From Mya arenaria (lineage: Eukaryota; Mollusca; Bivalvia; Myida; Myidae), in NCBI RefSeq assembly GCF_026914265.1, contig NC_069127.1:24628637-24692636 (forward strand): a DNA stretch of 64,000 nucleotides, given 5' to 3'. Under the pieces are notes generated by a model. That model searched no databases and was not told the DNA's origin. It saw only the letters and a program-made list of their open reading frames with translations. Shown here one piece after another: positions 1 through 12,100 of this stretch (its first letter is position 1; every line of letters begins with the position of its first letter). A program made the translations under genes and the position numbers.

Positions 1-743
1 TTCAATTATTGATCTTATTCTTATCCTTAGATGTGCCTCATTGATTTCATTCAGCCAATTGGTCAGCTGAATATACAGGTCGATCAAAAGACTCAGATTG
101 AACTTGAATTTAATTTAACCCTTAGGCTGCTGATGGCGATTTTAAAGGCTTTACAAACAGCTTGGAACCAGACCAGACTCCGAGTAACTCGATGCCTGGT
201 CTGGTTCTAAGCTGTTTGCCACTCAGTCAATATATCCCCAAAGTTAAGTAAATTGAAAGAAATTTAGAATAAACCAGACGACATTTTTGAGCAGACGACA
301 ATTTACCCAGCATGCAAAAGGTTAAGATTAGAAACGAAGTTGCTTATTGAATATGGCATCCGATAGCATTTATATTACTGTGGTATGTCCACCGGTTGTA
401 TGAGGAGATGTGGGTTCAATCACTACAAGATGCATATACATGTACTGTAGCAATAAGAGCAGCTCTTTGCAATCTAGTCAACTGGATTTTGGGAGTAGGA
501 TATGAAACTATTTTAAGCTTTAAAATGCACTGAAGTTAGCATTTTGTTTGTTATATCGGTATTTATTTCCTAATATAGTCTCATTTTGTGATTAAATGTA
601 CCTTTGTGATTATGAGATTTAAGATAGCATAACTCTTTAGATGAATGATTGTAGGTCTTATTTACAGTACTATTATATTTCCTATATGGCAATAGTTTGA
701 AGCATTCTACAATTACATGAGATTCTCTGTATTTATGTTTCAG
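1..743 (+). other. STRAP intron sequence (no coding exon seen)
   Basis: No exon-like stretch is visible before the acceptor at 741-743. The first visible STRAP exon begins with a partial codon, so upstream coding exons must lie left of the window and this stretch is taken to be intron. Apart from the fold-back repeat nothing else is recognised. Confidence 0.6.
155..217. repeat. Fold-back (inverted) repeat in STRAP intron
   Basis: Two arms of about 22 bp (155-176 and 196-217) are near-perfect reverse complements around a loop that itself contains CGAGTAACTCG. The sequence lies in the intron upstream of the first visible STRAP exon. It looks like the end of a bivalve interspersed repeat; the outer limits of that repeat cannot be fixed here. 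Confidence 0.6.
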
Positions 744-2044
744 ACTTGACAAGATAAAGGATTTTGAATCTCCGACCCAGATCACCACAGCGAGCCTCCA
801 CCCTGACAAGACCATCTTCATCTCTGGAGGCGAGAACTTCATCATGTACAAGTCAGACTTCAACACAGGAGAGGAACTTGGTAGGTTGGACGGGTTTTAA
901 GCTCTTCTAAGCCCAAAGAGCTCAGCATTAGCTAATGTGATAGGTGATTGTCTGTCATCTGACCTCATCCGTCTGTCCCTCGCCAATATTTTTCTTCAAA
1001 CATCTTCTTCAAGATCAAAAAAAGTTGAAAAATTAGCACAAGCCGGCAAGCCCAGCTATGGTGAATTACCTTCTTGGCTTGCTAAAATTATGGATTTCAT
1101 ATACATGTAGACAGGCTTGTTGAAAAAAATATTGATGCCTAGTACACGAGTAAGAATTACCAGTGTGTGTATACCACGTGATAAATTACGTCAAAAATGC
1201 TACGTCGGAAGGCAACATTTTGCATAAAATGAAGACTTAAATCAAAGATAACTTTTCAATAACAATTTTAAATAAAACAAAAGGCAGTCTATGCCGCTTA
1301 AAGAGCCCAGCATTTGTTTTACTACCAAAATTTTATAAGATCATTTGTTTCATCAAACCTGTTTCCAAAATAATGTTTTGACAGTGCTCCGTCAGACGGC
1401 CGTATTGTGAAAAGGTTTGTCGAAGTGGTTTAAGAAACTAAACTCTCAATCAAACTCTGGTAAAAGATCGAAGGCAGGGCTCCTTAAGTGGCGTGGACTG
1501 CGCTGTGTTTCATTTAAAATGGTGAAGAAGTAGTGAAGAAATCTTTGTTTGAAGTTGATTTTCAAATCAAAATATTGCCGTCCGACGTACCATTTATAAC
1601 GCAATTTATCACGTGGTATAGACACACTGATTACAGCTTGCTTTTTTGGGAGTCAAATTTTGAGGACTGCTTAAGTATGGAAAAGAAACACAAATGCAGA
1701 AATTCTTATCTAATAATTTTGTAAATGTATATCAATCACAATTTAAATCTCCAAATAAGAAAATTTTCAACTGCTATCAATGTGCTGCCTTGTTAACTAG
1801 TTAGTACATATGCAAAATAACATTTACATATTACCATCTTACAGAGGCATTCAAGGGTCACTTCGGTTCTGTCCACTGTGTACGATTCTCTCCCGATGGC
1901 GAGGTGTATGCCAGTGGTAGCGAGGATGGAACACTACGACTCTGGCAGACAACAGTTGGCAAAACTTATGGCCTCTGGAAATGTGTCACCCCAGACGAGA
2001 TTGTGAACAATACTGACTCAACTCCAACAAAGCCCGAAGCCTAG
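744..2044 (+). CDS. STRAP: STRAP, serine-threonine kinase receptor-associated WD40 protein (C-terminal part)
   Basis: Two coding exons: 744-880 (acceptor tttcag, donor gtaggt) and 1845-2044 (acceptor ttacag, stop TAG 2042-2044). They encode about 111 residues. Recognisable pieces are [52 protein letters not shown] and [18 protein letters not shown], which are the last two WD40 repeats and tail of STRAP. STRAP is a WD40 scaffold linked to TGF-beta receptor signalling and to the SMN/Unrip complex in mRNP assembly; that role is family knowledge. The acidic C-terminal tail seen in vertebrates is shortened here to about 15 residues ending KPEA. The 5' exons lie outside the window. The intron at 881-1844 carries a short inverted-repeat element. 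Confidence 0.93.
1161..1629. mobile_element. MITE-like element with ~55-bp terminal inverted repeats
   Basis: The left end CAGTGTGTGTATACCACGTG and the right end are imperfect reverse complements over about 55 bp, including a CACGTGATAAATT block in both. The element is 469 bp and is flanked by the direct repeat ATTAC (1156-1160 and 1630-1634), a 5-bp target-site duplication. It sits inside the STRAP intron and has no coding capacity. The superfamily cannot be assigned from the sequence alone. Confidence 0.85.
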
Positions 2045-2403
2045 ACGATGTCGAAATGATCCAAATTAGCACAAGCCCTTAAGCTATTCACTGGTAAACA
2101 TGTCAGGCTTGCTAAAAACTTACAGAGCCAGACTTGTTACGATTTACATGTTAAGTACTACATGTGTTGTGGTGTAAAAATTCAGGCTAGCTTATCTGAA
2201 AGTCTAATTTAGATGACTGCTAAACATGTCTTGAAAACTGTGTTCTATTTATTGTTGACTGCCTCACCAGTTATTGTTGACTGCCTCCCTAGTCGGGGCA
2301 CTGGTGAAATGGTGTGATTCACGCACACAGCTGATTTTGAGATGTGTCATTTTGCCTACAGTGATGTAGAGAATATCTGAGATTCACTATACTGGAGTGC
2401 ATA

Positions 2404-2409
2404 AATAAA
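2404..2409 (+). promoter_or_regulatory. STRAP: Putative STRAP polyadenylation signal
   Basis: AATAAA lies 360 nt after the STRAP stop codon, the first canonical signal in the 3' region. The choice is positional; another AATAAA occurs near 3593. Confidence 0.45.
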
Positions 2410-2862
2410 TGTATTAAAACTTACACAGGATTTTTTTTATTTTTTTTTATAATGATTGAAGAAATTGTAATTCTTTGTGGGTGCTATTGCTGTAACTGCT
2501 ATATGATTAGATGGTCCGATGTTAGTTACATTGATTTTATGGTATATACATGTTATTACTAGGTTTATTATTCACGTCAACATGTATATTCAATTCTTAT
2601 TTTGTTTAATTATGTACATGTATGTGGTCAAAATTCTTGTCAAATTCTGGATAGAATATACCTGGTACATGTAAATTGTGTATTGGTGCAATTTATCATG
2701 TGAATTCTGTTTGAATGTTGTTTGTAGAACTGTTTTGTATTTTTCTCGAGTCTTGCCCCTGAGATTATACGCTTTGTCTGATAGTTAAACCAATTTCATA
2801 CATGTACATTGTACCTTAATATACATGTTCAGCATGTCCAATTACTGAAAAAGTAAAAATGA

Positions 2863-3038
2863 ATACAGTCGAAACCTGCTGGCTCTCAAATTCGAATTCC
2901 TTGCTGGCTTGATCCTGATGTCAAGGACCGACTTCTTTTTATACTGAAGGTAAATGCTTCCAATTGGGTAAACTTTTTCGAGGCTCAAGGTATTTTTGCC
3001 GGTCCCTGCGAGTTCGAGCATATGGGGTTTGACTGTAT
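2863..3038. mobile_element. Short MITE-like element with ACAGTCGAAACC termini
   Basis: The left end ATACAGTCGAAACCTG and the right end GGGGTTTGACTGTAT are inverted repeats, giving a 176-bp element. The same left terminus recurs at 29631 and 34433, so this is a family with at least three members in the window. Confidence 0.7.
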
Positions 3039-5418
3039 AAGTAAATTAATGCATAAAAATAATGCATTTTGTAAATTTTACAATTGGACTTTTGTGTAAA
3101 AATTGTTGCATTAGTGCATTTAGAATACTGGATATATGATCAAGAATGAATTTCATATTTAAAAAAACAACAAAAAAACATGTTCAACAGTTTAAGAATT
3201 TTTTTTAAATGTACGGACCAAGAATAAAGACATACACCAGCTTGAGTTGAAATGGAATAATTTGATTTCTCTGAATTTTCCCAATAATAAATCTTGATGA
3301 TTTTATTCTCAAGGATCCCACATATCACATTGCTTCAGATTTTCTATACGATGGCTTGATGACAGGAGCTCGTAATAGTCATAATAAATCAGTTGAACTA
3401 GCCAAAATTATATTTTACATATACTTGAACATGTCTTAAATGTAAAATGAGATTTGATAAAATTCAAATGTACCCAATCGGTTCATCGGTACTTATGGCA
3501 TTGCATTATATTTATGATAAACATGTTCAAGTATGTGTAAAATATCGGCCGTTGTCGTCAAGCCATTGTGATTTTCTACACTTGTAATATAAATAAATAA
3601 CTCTGTGGCGGTGTTTTTTTCCTGCTTTTTATGAATACAGCCTGGCCCTTTGAATTGAGAAAATAGTGATACTAATTAATGAAAAGTTCCATTTATGAAC
3701 AAATAATTTTAATGATGATTGCTTAAAATGTGTGCTTTAATTGCTTACTGAACTTCTATCGTAAAATATAGCTGAAAGAAGAAATTTACAGCAGACCAAG
3801 AGTGAAATGATTGAGTAAATGGATTGGTTTTGTGAATTTTTCTACTACTTTCATGAAAAAGTACTGGTAGACATTTTGGGATAATGAATGGGGCCTGATT
3901 TCAGCCCCATCATCAGTAGAGAAAAAAACACTGTATGTACAAGTTTTTGCTTAAGAAAAGGAAAGGATAATTTGTTTTGTGTTGTATTCCATCGAGTCAA
4001 TATGTGATAACATGAAATAAAGCTAACAAAAGTTACCCTGTATCTTGTTGATTGACGAACTATCAGAGCTTTGATGATACTAAGGGTTTAATGGTTTAAC
4101 ATGTACAGCGGGTTCTCAATAACTCAAATTTGACAAATCGATAAAGCCATTTGCTTATTTGGTAATATAAGACCACTAGCCACAAATACATGGCATACAA
4201 CTTGAACTAAAAAGTTTTGTCAGGGGAGTGCATCGATACAAGCATTTTTTCATATATATCAAACATGTTGACCTCCCTTTTACCCGGTACTGTTAATTTA
4301 CGTTAAAAAGAGCGTATACTTACATGTATCTGTCCTTTACGGTGGCATAGAAGTGACCTAAGGGTTTTGTTTTGTTTCTACTTAAAACAACTTGTGTATC
4401 TCATTAAAAGGAATAACATATCTCATACATACAACTTGGACTAACTCTTGCTTTTTTGAATCCAATGAGTTTTATATTAAACAAAGCAGACTGGATTGGC
4501 ACCTTTACTAAAAAGGCCACTTGGACTAGACTTTTTGAGAACCCTGTACTGTTATATGATTTTGTTTTAATGCATTCTATTAAGTACATGTATGAAATGG
4601 GCAAACAAGTCTTAAACAAAGGGAATGCCTAGACTTTCCTGCAAATTTCTTGCATAATTATGTACAGCCAAGAGTGGAAATTTATCGTCCCATTTCATAC
4701 CAGGGATTTCTAGTACCTTAAGCGATTTTTGTGATTTCTCGCATCAAATTTTTTAAATCCCATAGTATATAAATACAAAATATTCTTGCGCTTGCTCGCT
4801 GTAAGTTGTGTCTTTTGTACGTTTTTGCTTTAGTTGTTTATTGAACCACAGCGTGGTCGCCACCTATGGCCGCTTGTTGTTTATTAAATTACAGCGTGAC
4901 TGTCGACTATGGTCTGCCTGTGCCTTATCAAATGTTTTCATCCTTATCTTCTACGCACTTGTTTTAAGCGTTTTCGCCACCTGGATAAGTTTTGTTTCCA
5001 CATACATGACAGGATAGCCTGGCAGACATGCAGCCATCTATAGACAGAACAGTACAGTCAGTATATATGAGATAATACATTAACAGGGATTCCTCCAATA
5101 AGAATTTGAAATAGGAAGTACAAACTTTCTAGCCATCAATTGCAGATTTTCTTCAAAACATGGAAGTGAATTCTCTTTAAACTAAGAATATCTCATTTTT
5201 GTACAACTATTGTGTTATCAATTATGAATTAGCTTACAACTAAAATATGCCAACTCCAAGAAAGCGTATTCAATCTATTTAAATAAGTGCTCCATAATAC
5301 AATATCAATGCCAGGTTTTCATATTTTCCTCCAAACTTTCAAGTCTGAAGTTAAAAGCTCTTAATCCAGATTCCAGGATTTATCCTGAATTGAAGAACCC
5401 CTGGTATTTCTATAGTTA
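3039..5418. other. Intergenic space, no gene recognised
   Basis: AT-rich sequence between the 3' ends of the convergent STRAP (+) and NDUFB8 (-). Only short, unconserved ORFs occur. The 69-codon ORF at 4808-5017 shows no family features. Confidence 0.55.
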
Positions 5419-5423
5419 ATTTA

Positions 5424-5813
5424 CAGTGCTCCAGCTAAGCCTAAATAGCAGAAGGAGCACTGTGCTGCCCTTTTCCGGCACCCTGCTGCCTTTTACTATG
5501 CCCGCTGTGCCCTTTTGTTTGACGGAGACCTATTTGATAATTATGAAACACATTTAAAATTAATTGGACATATTGTCAAGTCAATTTTCAGAAATAAGTA
5601 TTCTAATAATTATATATATTTTTGACACTTCAATTAAGATAACAGCTAAGGTTTTCATTACAGACTCTTAGTAGTGACAGTAGTTACAACACATACACCA
5701 TATGAATTGAACATTGACCCTTGCAAGTGCAACATTAAGGTTCATTCAATGCCCATCAAAAGTGCCCTTTTTGAACTATCTTCTGCCCTTTTTAAATCCT
5801 GGCTGAAGCACTG
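5424..5813. mobile_element. MITE-like element with CAGTGCT termini and ATTTA duplication
   Basis: The left end CAGTGCTCCAGCTAAGCC and the right end CTGGCTGAAGCACTG are inverted repeats. The 390-bp element is flanked by ATTTA at 5419-5423 and 5814-5818. Interior repeats of 'tgccctttt' are spread through it. Its CAGTG start and 5-bp duplication match the style of the element at 1161-1629. Confidence 0.8.
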
Positions 5814-5942
5814 ATTTAATATTGTAGTTTGTTAATAAAGCTATGTTTGTATAAACATATACTATGGGACTGTAAGTCATGCTTCAGAAACTCATATTTA
5901 AAGTAACATAATACAAAAAACACTTTGGTAACTCAGATTGTA

Positions 5943-5948
5943 TTTAAT
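5943..5948 (-). promoter_or_regulatory. NDUFB8: Possible NDUFB8 polyadenylation signal (ATTAAA)
   Basis: The minus strand reads ATTAAA about 160 nt beyond the NDUFB8 stop codon. No AATAAA is nearer on that strand. This call is positional only. Confidence 0.3.
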
Positions 5949-6106
5949 AATTTACCTACCAGTAAATACACACAATAATGTTCACACCGTCACAAAGTGT
6001 AATTGTTTCATCATTCTAGATGTTGAGTTACTAAAATGATTAAATCAGATTCAGTTGTTAGCCAACCAAAAACACTGCTCAATGTCTCGCATGTTGTGAG
6101 ATGCGT

Positions 6107-9100
6107 CTACTCTGCTGGTTCAAAGGTGTAGTGAACGTTCCGTTGAGGGTTAGGCGGGGGATATCTGCCCTTATAATAATATTTATTTTTGTCGAACTCC
6201 TGGTACGGGTATTGCTTTTTCATCTGAAAACAAAAATACAGATTTTTCTTCACCATTGAAATGTTGTGTCATATAAGAAACGAGGGAACAAATACTTTAC
6301 ATAAGCCCATAATTTTACTATTTAATATTAGGATAGAAATAATGTTTTACTTCATAGTTATTTCTTTCAGTTCAATAATAATATGACAAAAGCCGCTGCT
6401 CGTCTGTTTCCAGGGTAGAAATCAGTACTGGGTCCGTATAACTTCAGAATTAAGAAAACTTTACAAATTTTAAAGGGACTTGCCCATGATCTGTAAAATG
6501 CACTTTTTTATTAATGGGTTTCAGCTCTTTGTTGTTGTGTTATTGGTTGATTGAAATGGGTGTTATGGGTGTTATCAATGCATTGTTAAAGGTAAAAGTA
6601 TAAATTTCTGTTGTATACTTCCAGTCATTGAAATTGGACTTTCGGATGAACAAGCCCGAATTCTTATACTATTGCATGGAATCATATTTTTGAACAAGCC
6701 CTGCTATATAAAATTCAGAATTTGAGCAAGCCCGGAAGACATTTTACCAGTGCAGGGCTTGCAGACCACTGTACTTCCTAGTTGTTAAAATGTTGGTTTC
6801 CAATTATTTTTTAATGGTAAAGGTGTGGGTTTGCATCCCTGTAAAACCAAAATATTTTTTATATACTTAAATTGCATTTTTTTCTGCAATTTGGATATGA
6901 TAGAGTTAAATATAAATGATAAAATAAGTGTTTTCAGATCCATAACTGGGAAAACTAAATGTTGGTTCAAAAACATGAGCAGGTCCCTTGAACTTATAAC
7001 TGTAAAGAGTAAAATATCGAAATTGTTGTATTTCTTGAAAAACTAATTCTCTTATGGCTAGTTTTTTTAAATTTTGCGTTTCCATAGTATAATTGAAGAA
7101 ACAAACTTTCCACCAGTGTAATAAAACAGATAAGGAAATTGTTGAATTTAAAGAAAAGTTACAATTTAAACTTAAGATGCTTCTGTAATACGGTTGCAGG
7201 TGTCCATTTAAAACCCATGATAAAGTGCTCCTGGTAAGGATTAAACCAATAACATCTTGGGTGAGACAAGGACATCTTAATCAGTAGACTACCCAACCCT
7301 GAGGAGAAAACACATATACCACGAGACCATTCACACCCTGGACAGGATCAAACCCACAACCCCCTGTGTGAGAGGAGGACACATATACCACGAGACCATT
7401 CACATTGTCGACAGGATCAAACCAACAACCCCTTGTGTCAGAGGAGGACACATATACCATGAGACCATTCACATTCTGGACAGGATCAAACCAACAACCC
7501 CTTGTGTGAGAGGAGGACACATATACCACGAGACCATTCACATTCTGGACAGGATCAAACCAACAACCCCTTGTGTCAGAGGAGGACACATATACCAAGA
7601 GACCATTCACATTCTGGACGGGATCAAACCCACAACCCCTTGTGTGAGAGGAGGACACATATACCAAGAGACCATTCACACCCTGGACGGGATCAAACCC
7701 ACAACCCCTTGTGTGGGAGGAGGACACATATACCACGAGACCATTCACATTCTGGACGGGATCAAACCCACAACCCCTTGTGTAAGAGGAGGACACATAT
7801 ACCAAGAGACCATTCACATTCTGGACGGGATCAAACCCACAACCCCTTATGTAAGAGGAGGACACATATACCACGAGACTATTCACATTCTGGACAGGAT
7901 CAAACCCACAACCCCTTGTGTGAGAGGAGGACACATATACCACGAGACCATTCACATTCTGGACGGGATCAAACCCACAACCCCTTGTGTAAGAGGAGGA
8001 CACATATACCAAGAGACCATTCACACCCTGGACAGGATCAAACCCACAACCCCCTGTGTGAGAGGAGAACACATATACCAAGAGACCATTCACATTCTGG
8101 ACGGGATCAAACCCACAACCCCTTGTGTAAGAGGAGGACACATATACCAAGAGACCATTCACACCCTGGACAGGATCAAACCCACAACCCCCTGTGTGAG
8201 AGGAGAACACATATACCAAGAGACCATTCACATTCTGGACAGGATCAAACCCACAACCCCTTGTGTGGGAGGAGGACACATATACCAAGAGACCATTCAC
8301 ATTCTGGACGGGATCAAACCCACAACCCCTTGTGTCAGAGGAGGACACATATACCACGAGACTATTCACATTCTGGACAGGATCAAACCCACAACCCCTT
8401 GTGTAAGAGGAGGACACATATACCAAGAGACCATTCACACCCTGGACAGGATCAAACCCACAACCCCCTGTGTGAGAGGAGAACACATATACCAAGAGAC
8501 CATTCACATTCTGGACGGGATCAAACCCACAACCCCTTGTGTCAGAGGAGGACACATATACCAAGAGACCATTCACATTCTGGACAGGATCAAACCCACA
8601 ACCCCTTGTGTGAGAGGAGGACACATATACCAAGAGACCATTCACACCCTGGACAGGATCAAACCCACAACCCCCTGTGTGAGAGGAGAACACATATACC
8701 ACGAGACTATTCACATTCTGGACAGAATCAAACCCACAACCCCCTGTGTGGGAGGAGGACACATATACCACGAGACCATTCACACCCTGGACAGGATCAA
8801 ACCAACAACCCCTTGTGTGAGAGGAGGACACATATACCACGAGACTATTCACATTCTGGACAGGATCAAACCCACAACCCCTTGTGTCAGAGGAGGACAC
8901 ATATACCACGAGACTATTCACATTCTGGACAGGATCAAACCCACAACCCCTTGTGTAAGAGGAGGACACATATACCAAGAGACCATTCACACCCTGGACG
9001 GGATCAAACCCACAACCCCCTGTGTGAGAGGGGGACACATATACCATGAGACCATTCACACCCTGGACGGGATCAAACCAACAACCCCTTGTGTGGGAGG

Positions 9101-12100
9101 AGGACACATATACCACAAGACCATTCACACCCTGGACGGGATCAAACCCACAACCCCTTGTGTGGGAGGAGGACACATATACCACGAGACCATTCACACC
9201 CTGGACAGGATCAAACCAACAACCCCTTGTGTGAGAGGAGGACACATATACCACAAGACCATTCACATTCTGGACGGGATCAAACCCACAACCCCTTGTG
9301 TGGGAGGAGGACACATATACCACGAGACCATTCACACCCTGGACAGGATCAAACCCACAACCCCTTGTGTGAGAGGAGGACAAATATACCACGAGACCAT
9401 TCACATTCTGGACAGGATCAAACCCACAACCCCTTGTGTCAGAGGAGGACACATATACCACGAGACCATTCACATTCTGGACAGGATCAAACCCACAACC
9501 TCTTGTGTGGGAGGAGGACACATATACCACAAGACCATTCACATTCTGGACAGGATCAAACCCACAACCTCTTGTGTGGGAGGAGGACACATATACCACG
9601 AGACCATTCACATTCTGGACAGGATCAGACCCACAACCCCTTGTGTGGGAGGAGGACACATATACCACGAGACCATTCACATTCTGGACGGGATCAAACC
9701 CACAACCCCCTGTGTGGGAGGAGGACACATATACCACGAGACCATTCACATTCTGGACGGGATCAAACCCACAACCCCCTGTGTGGGAGGAGGACACATA
9801 TACCACGAGACCATTCACACCCTGGACGGGATCAAACCCACAACCCCTTGTGTGGGAGGAGGACACATATACCACGAGACCATTCACACCCTGGACGGGA
9901 TCAAACCCACAACCCCCTGTGTGGGAGGAGGACACATATACCACGAGACCATTCACACCCTGGACAGGATCAAACCCACAACCCCCTGTGTGGGAGGAGG
10001 ACACATATACCACGAGACCATTCACACTCTGGACAGGATCAAACCCACAACCCCTTGTGTGGGAGGAGGACACATATACCACGAGACCATTCACACCCTG
10101 GACAGGATCAAACCCACAACCCCTTGTGTGGGAGGAGGACACATATACCACGAGACCATTCACACCCTGGACAGGATCAAACCCACAACCCCCTGTGTGG
10201 GAGGAGGACACATATACCACGAGACCATTCACATTCTGGACAGGATCAAACCCACAACCCCTTGTGTAAGAGGAGGACACATATACCAAGAGACCATTCA
10301 CATTCTGGACAGGATCAAACCCACAACCCCTTGTGTCAGAGGAGGACACATATACCACGAGACTATTCACATTCTGGACAGGATCAAACCCACAACCCCC
10401 TGTGTGGGAGGAGGACACATATACCACGAGACCATTCACATTCTGGACAGGATCAAACCCACAACCCCTTGTGTCAGAGGAGGACACATATACCACGAGA
10501 CCATTCACATTCTGGACAGGATCAAACCCACAACCCCTTGTGTAAGAGGAGGACACATATACCACGAGACCATTCACATTCTGGACGGGATCAAACCCAC
10601 AACCCCTTGTGTAAGAGGAGGACACATATACCACGAGACCATTCACATCCTGGACGGGATCAAACCCACAACCCCTTGTGTAAGAGGAGGACACATATAC
10701 CACAAGACCATTCACATTCTGGACAGGATCAAACCCACAACCCCTTGTGTAAGAGGACGACACATATACCATGAGACCATTCACATTCTGGACAGGATCA
10801 AACCCACAACCCCTTGTGTAAGAGGAGGACACATATACCAAGAGACCATTCACATTCTGGACAGGATCAAACCAACAACCCCTTGTGTAAGAGGAGGACA
10901 CATATACCACGAGACCATTCACACCCTGGACGGGATCAAACCCACAACCCCCTGTGTGGGAGGAGGACACATATACCACGAGACCATTCACACCCTGGAC
11001 AGGATCAAACCCACAACCCCTTGTGTAAGAGGAGGACACATATACCACGAGATCATTTACACCCTGGACGGGATCAAACCCACAACCCCCTGTGTAAGAG
11101 GAGGACACATATACCACGAGACCATTCACATTCTGGACAGGATCAAACCCACAACCCCTTGTGTAAGAGGAGGACACATATACCACGAGACCATTCACAC
11201 CCTGGACGGGATCAAACCCACAACCCCTTGTGTAAGAGGAGGACACATATACCACGAGACCATTCACACCCTGAACGGGATCAAACCCACAACCCCTTGT
11301 GTAAGAGGAGGACACATATACCACGAGACTATTCACATTCTGGACAGGATCAAACCCACAACCCCTTGTGTAAGAGGAGGACACATATACCACGAGACCA
11401 TTCACACCCTGGACGGGATCAAACCCACAACCCCCTGTGTGAGAGGAGGACACATATACCATGAGACCATTCACACCCTGGACGGGATCAAACCCACAAC
11501 CCCTTGTGTGGGAGGAGGACACATATACCACGAGACCATTCACACCCTGGACGGGATCAAACCCACAACCCCTTGTGTGGGAGGAGGACACATATACCAC
11601 GAGACCATTCACACCCTGGACGGGATCAAACCCACAACCCCCTGTGTGGGAGGAGGACACATATACCACGAGACCATTCACACCCTGGACAGGATCAAAC
11701 CCACAACCCCCTGTGTGGGAGGAGGACACATATACCACGAGACCATTCACATTCTGGACAGGATCAAACCCACAACCCCCTGTGTGGGAGGAGGACACAT
11801 ATACCACGAGACCATTCACACCCTGGACAGGATCAAACCCACAACCCCCTGTGTGGGAGGAGGACACATATACCACGAGACCATTCACATTCTGGACAGG
11901 ATCAAACCCACAACCCCTTGTGTAAGAGGAGGACACATATACCACGAGACTATTCACATTCTGGACAGGATCAAACCAACAACCCCTTGTGTGAGAGGAG
12001 AACACATATACCACGAGACTATTCACATTCTGGACAGGATCAAACCAACAACCCCTTGTGTGAGAGGAGGACACATATACCACGAGACTATTCACATTCT

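Noticed and set aside
4808-5017. 69-codon hydrophobic ORF
   Set aside because: No recognisable family, no conserved motif and no gene context; likely chance.
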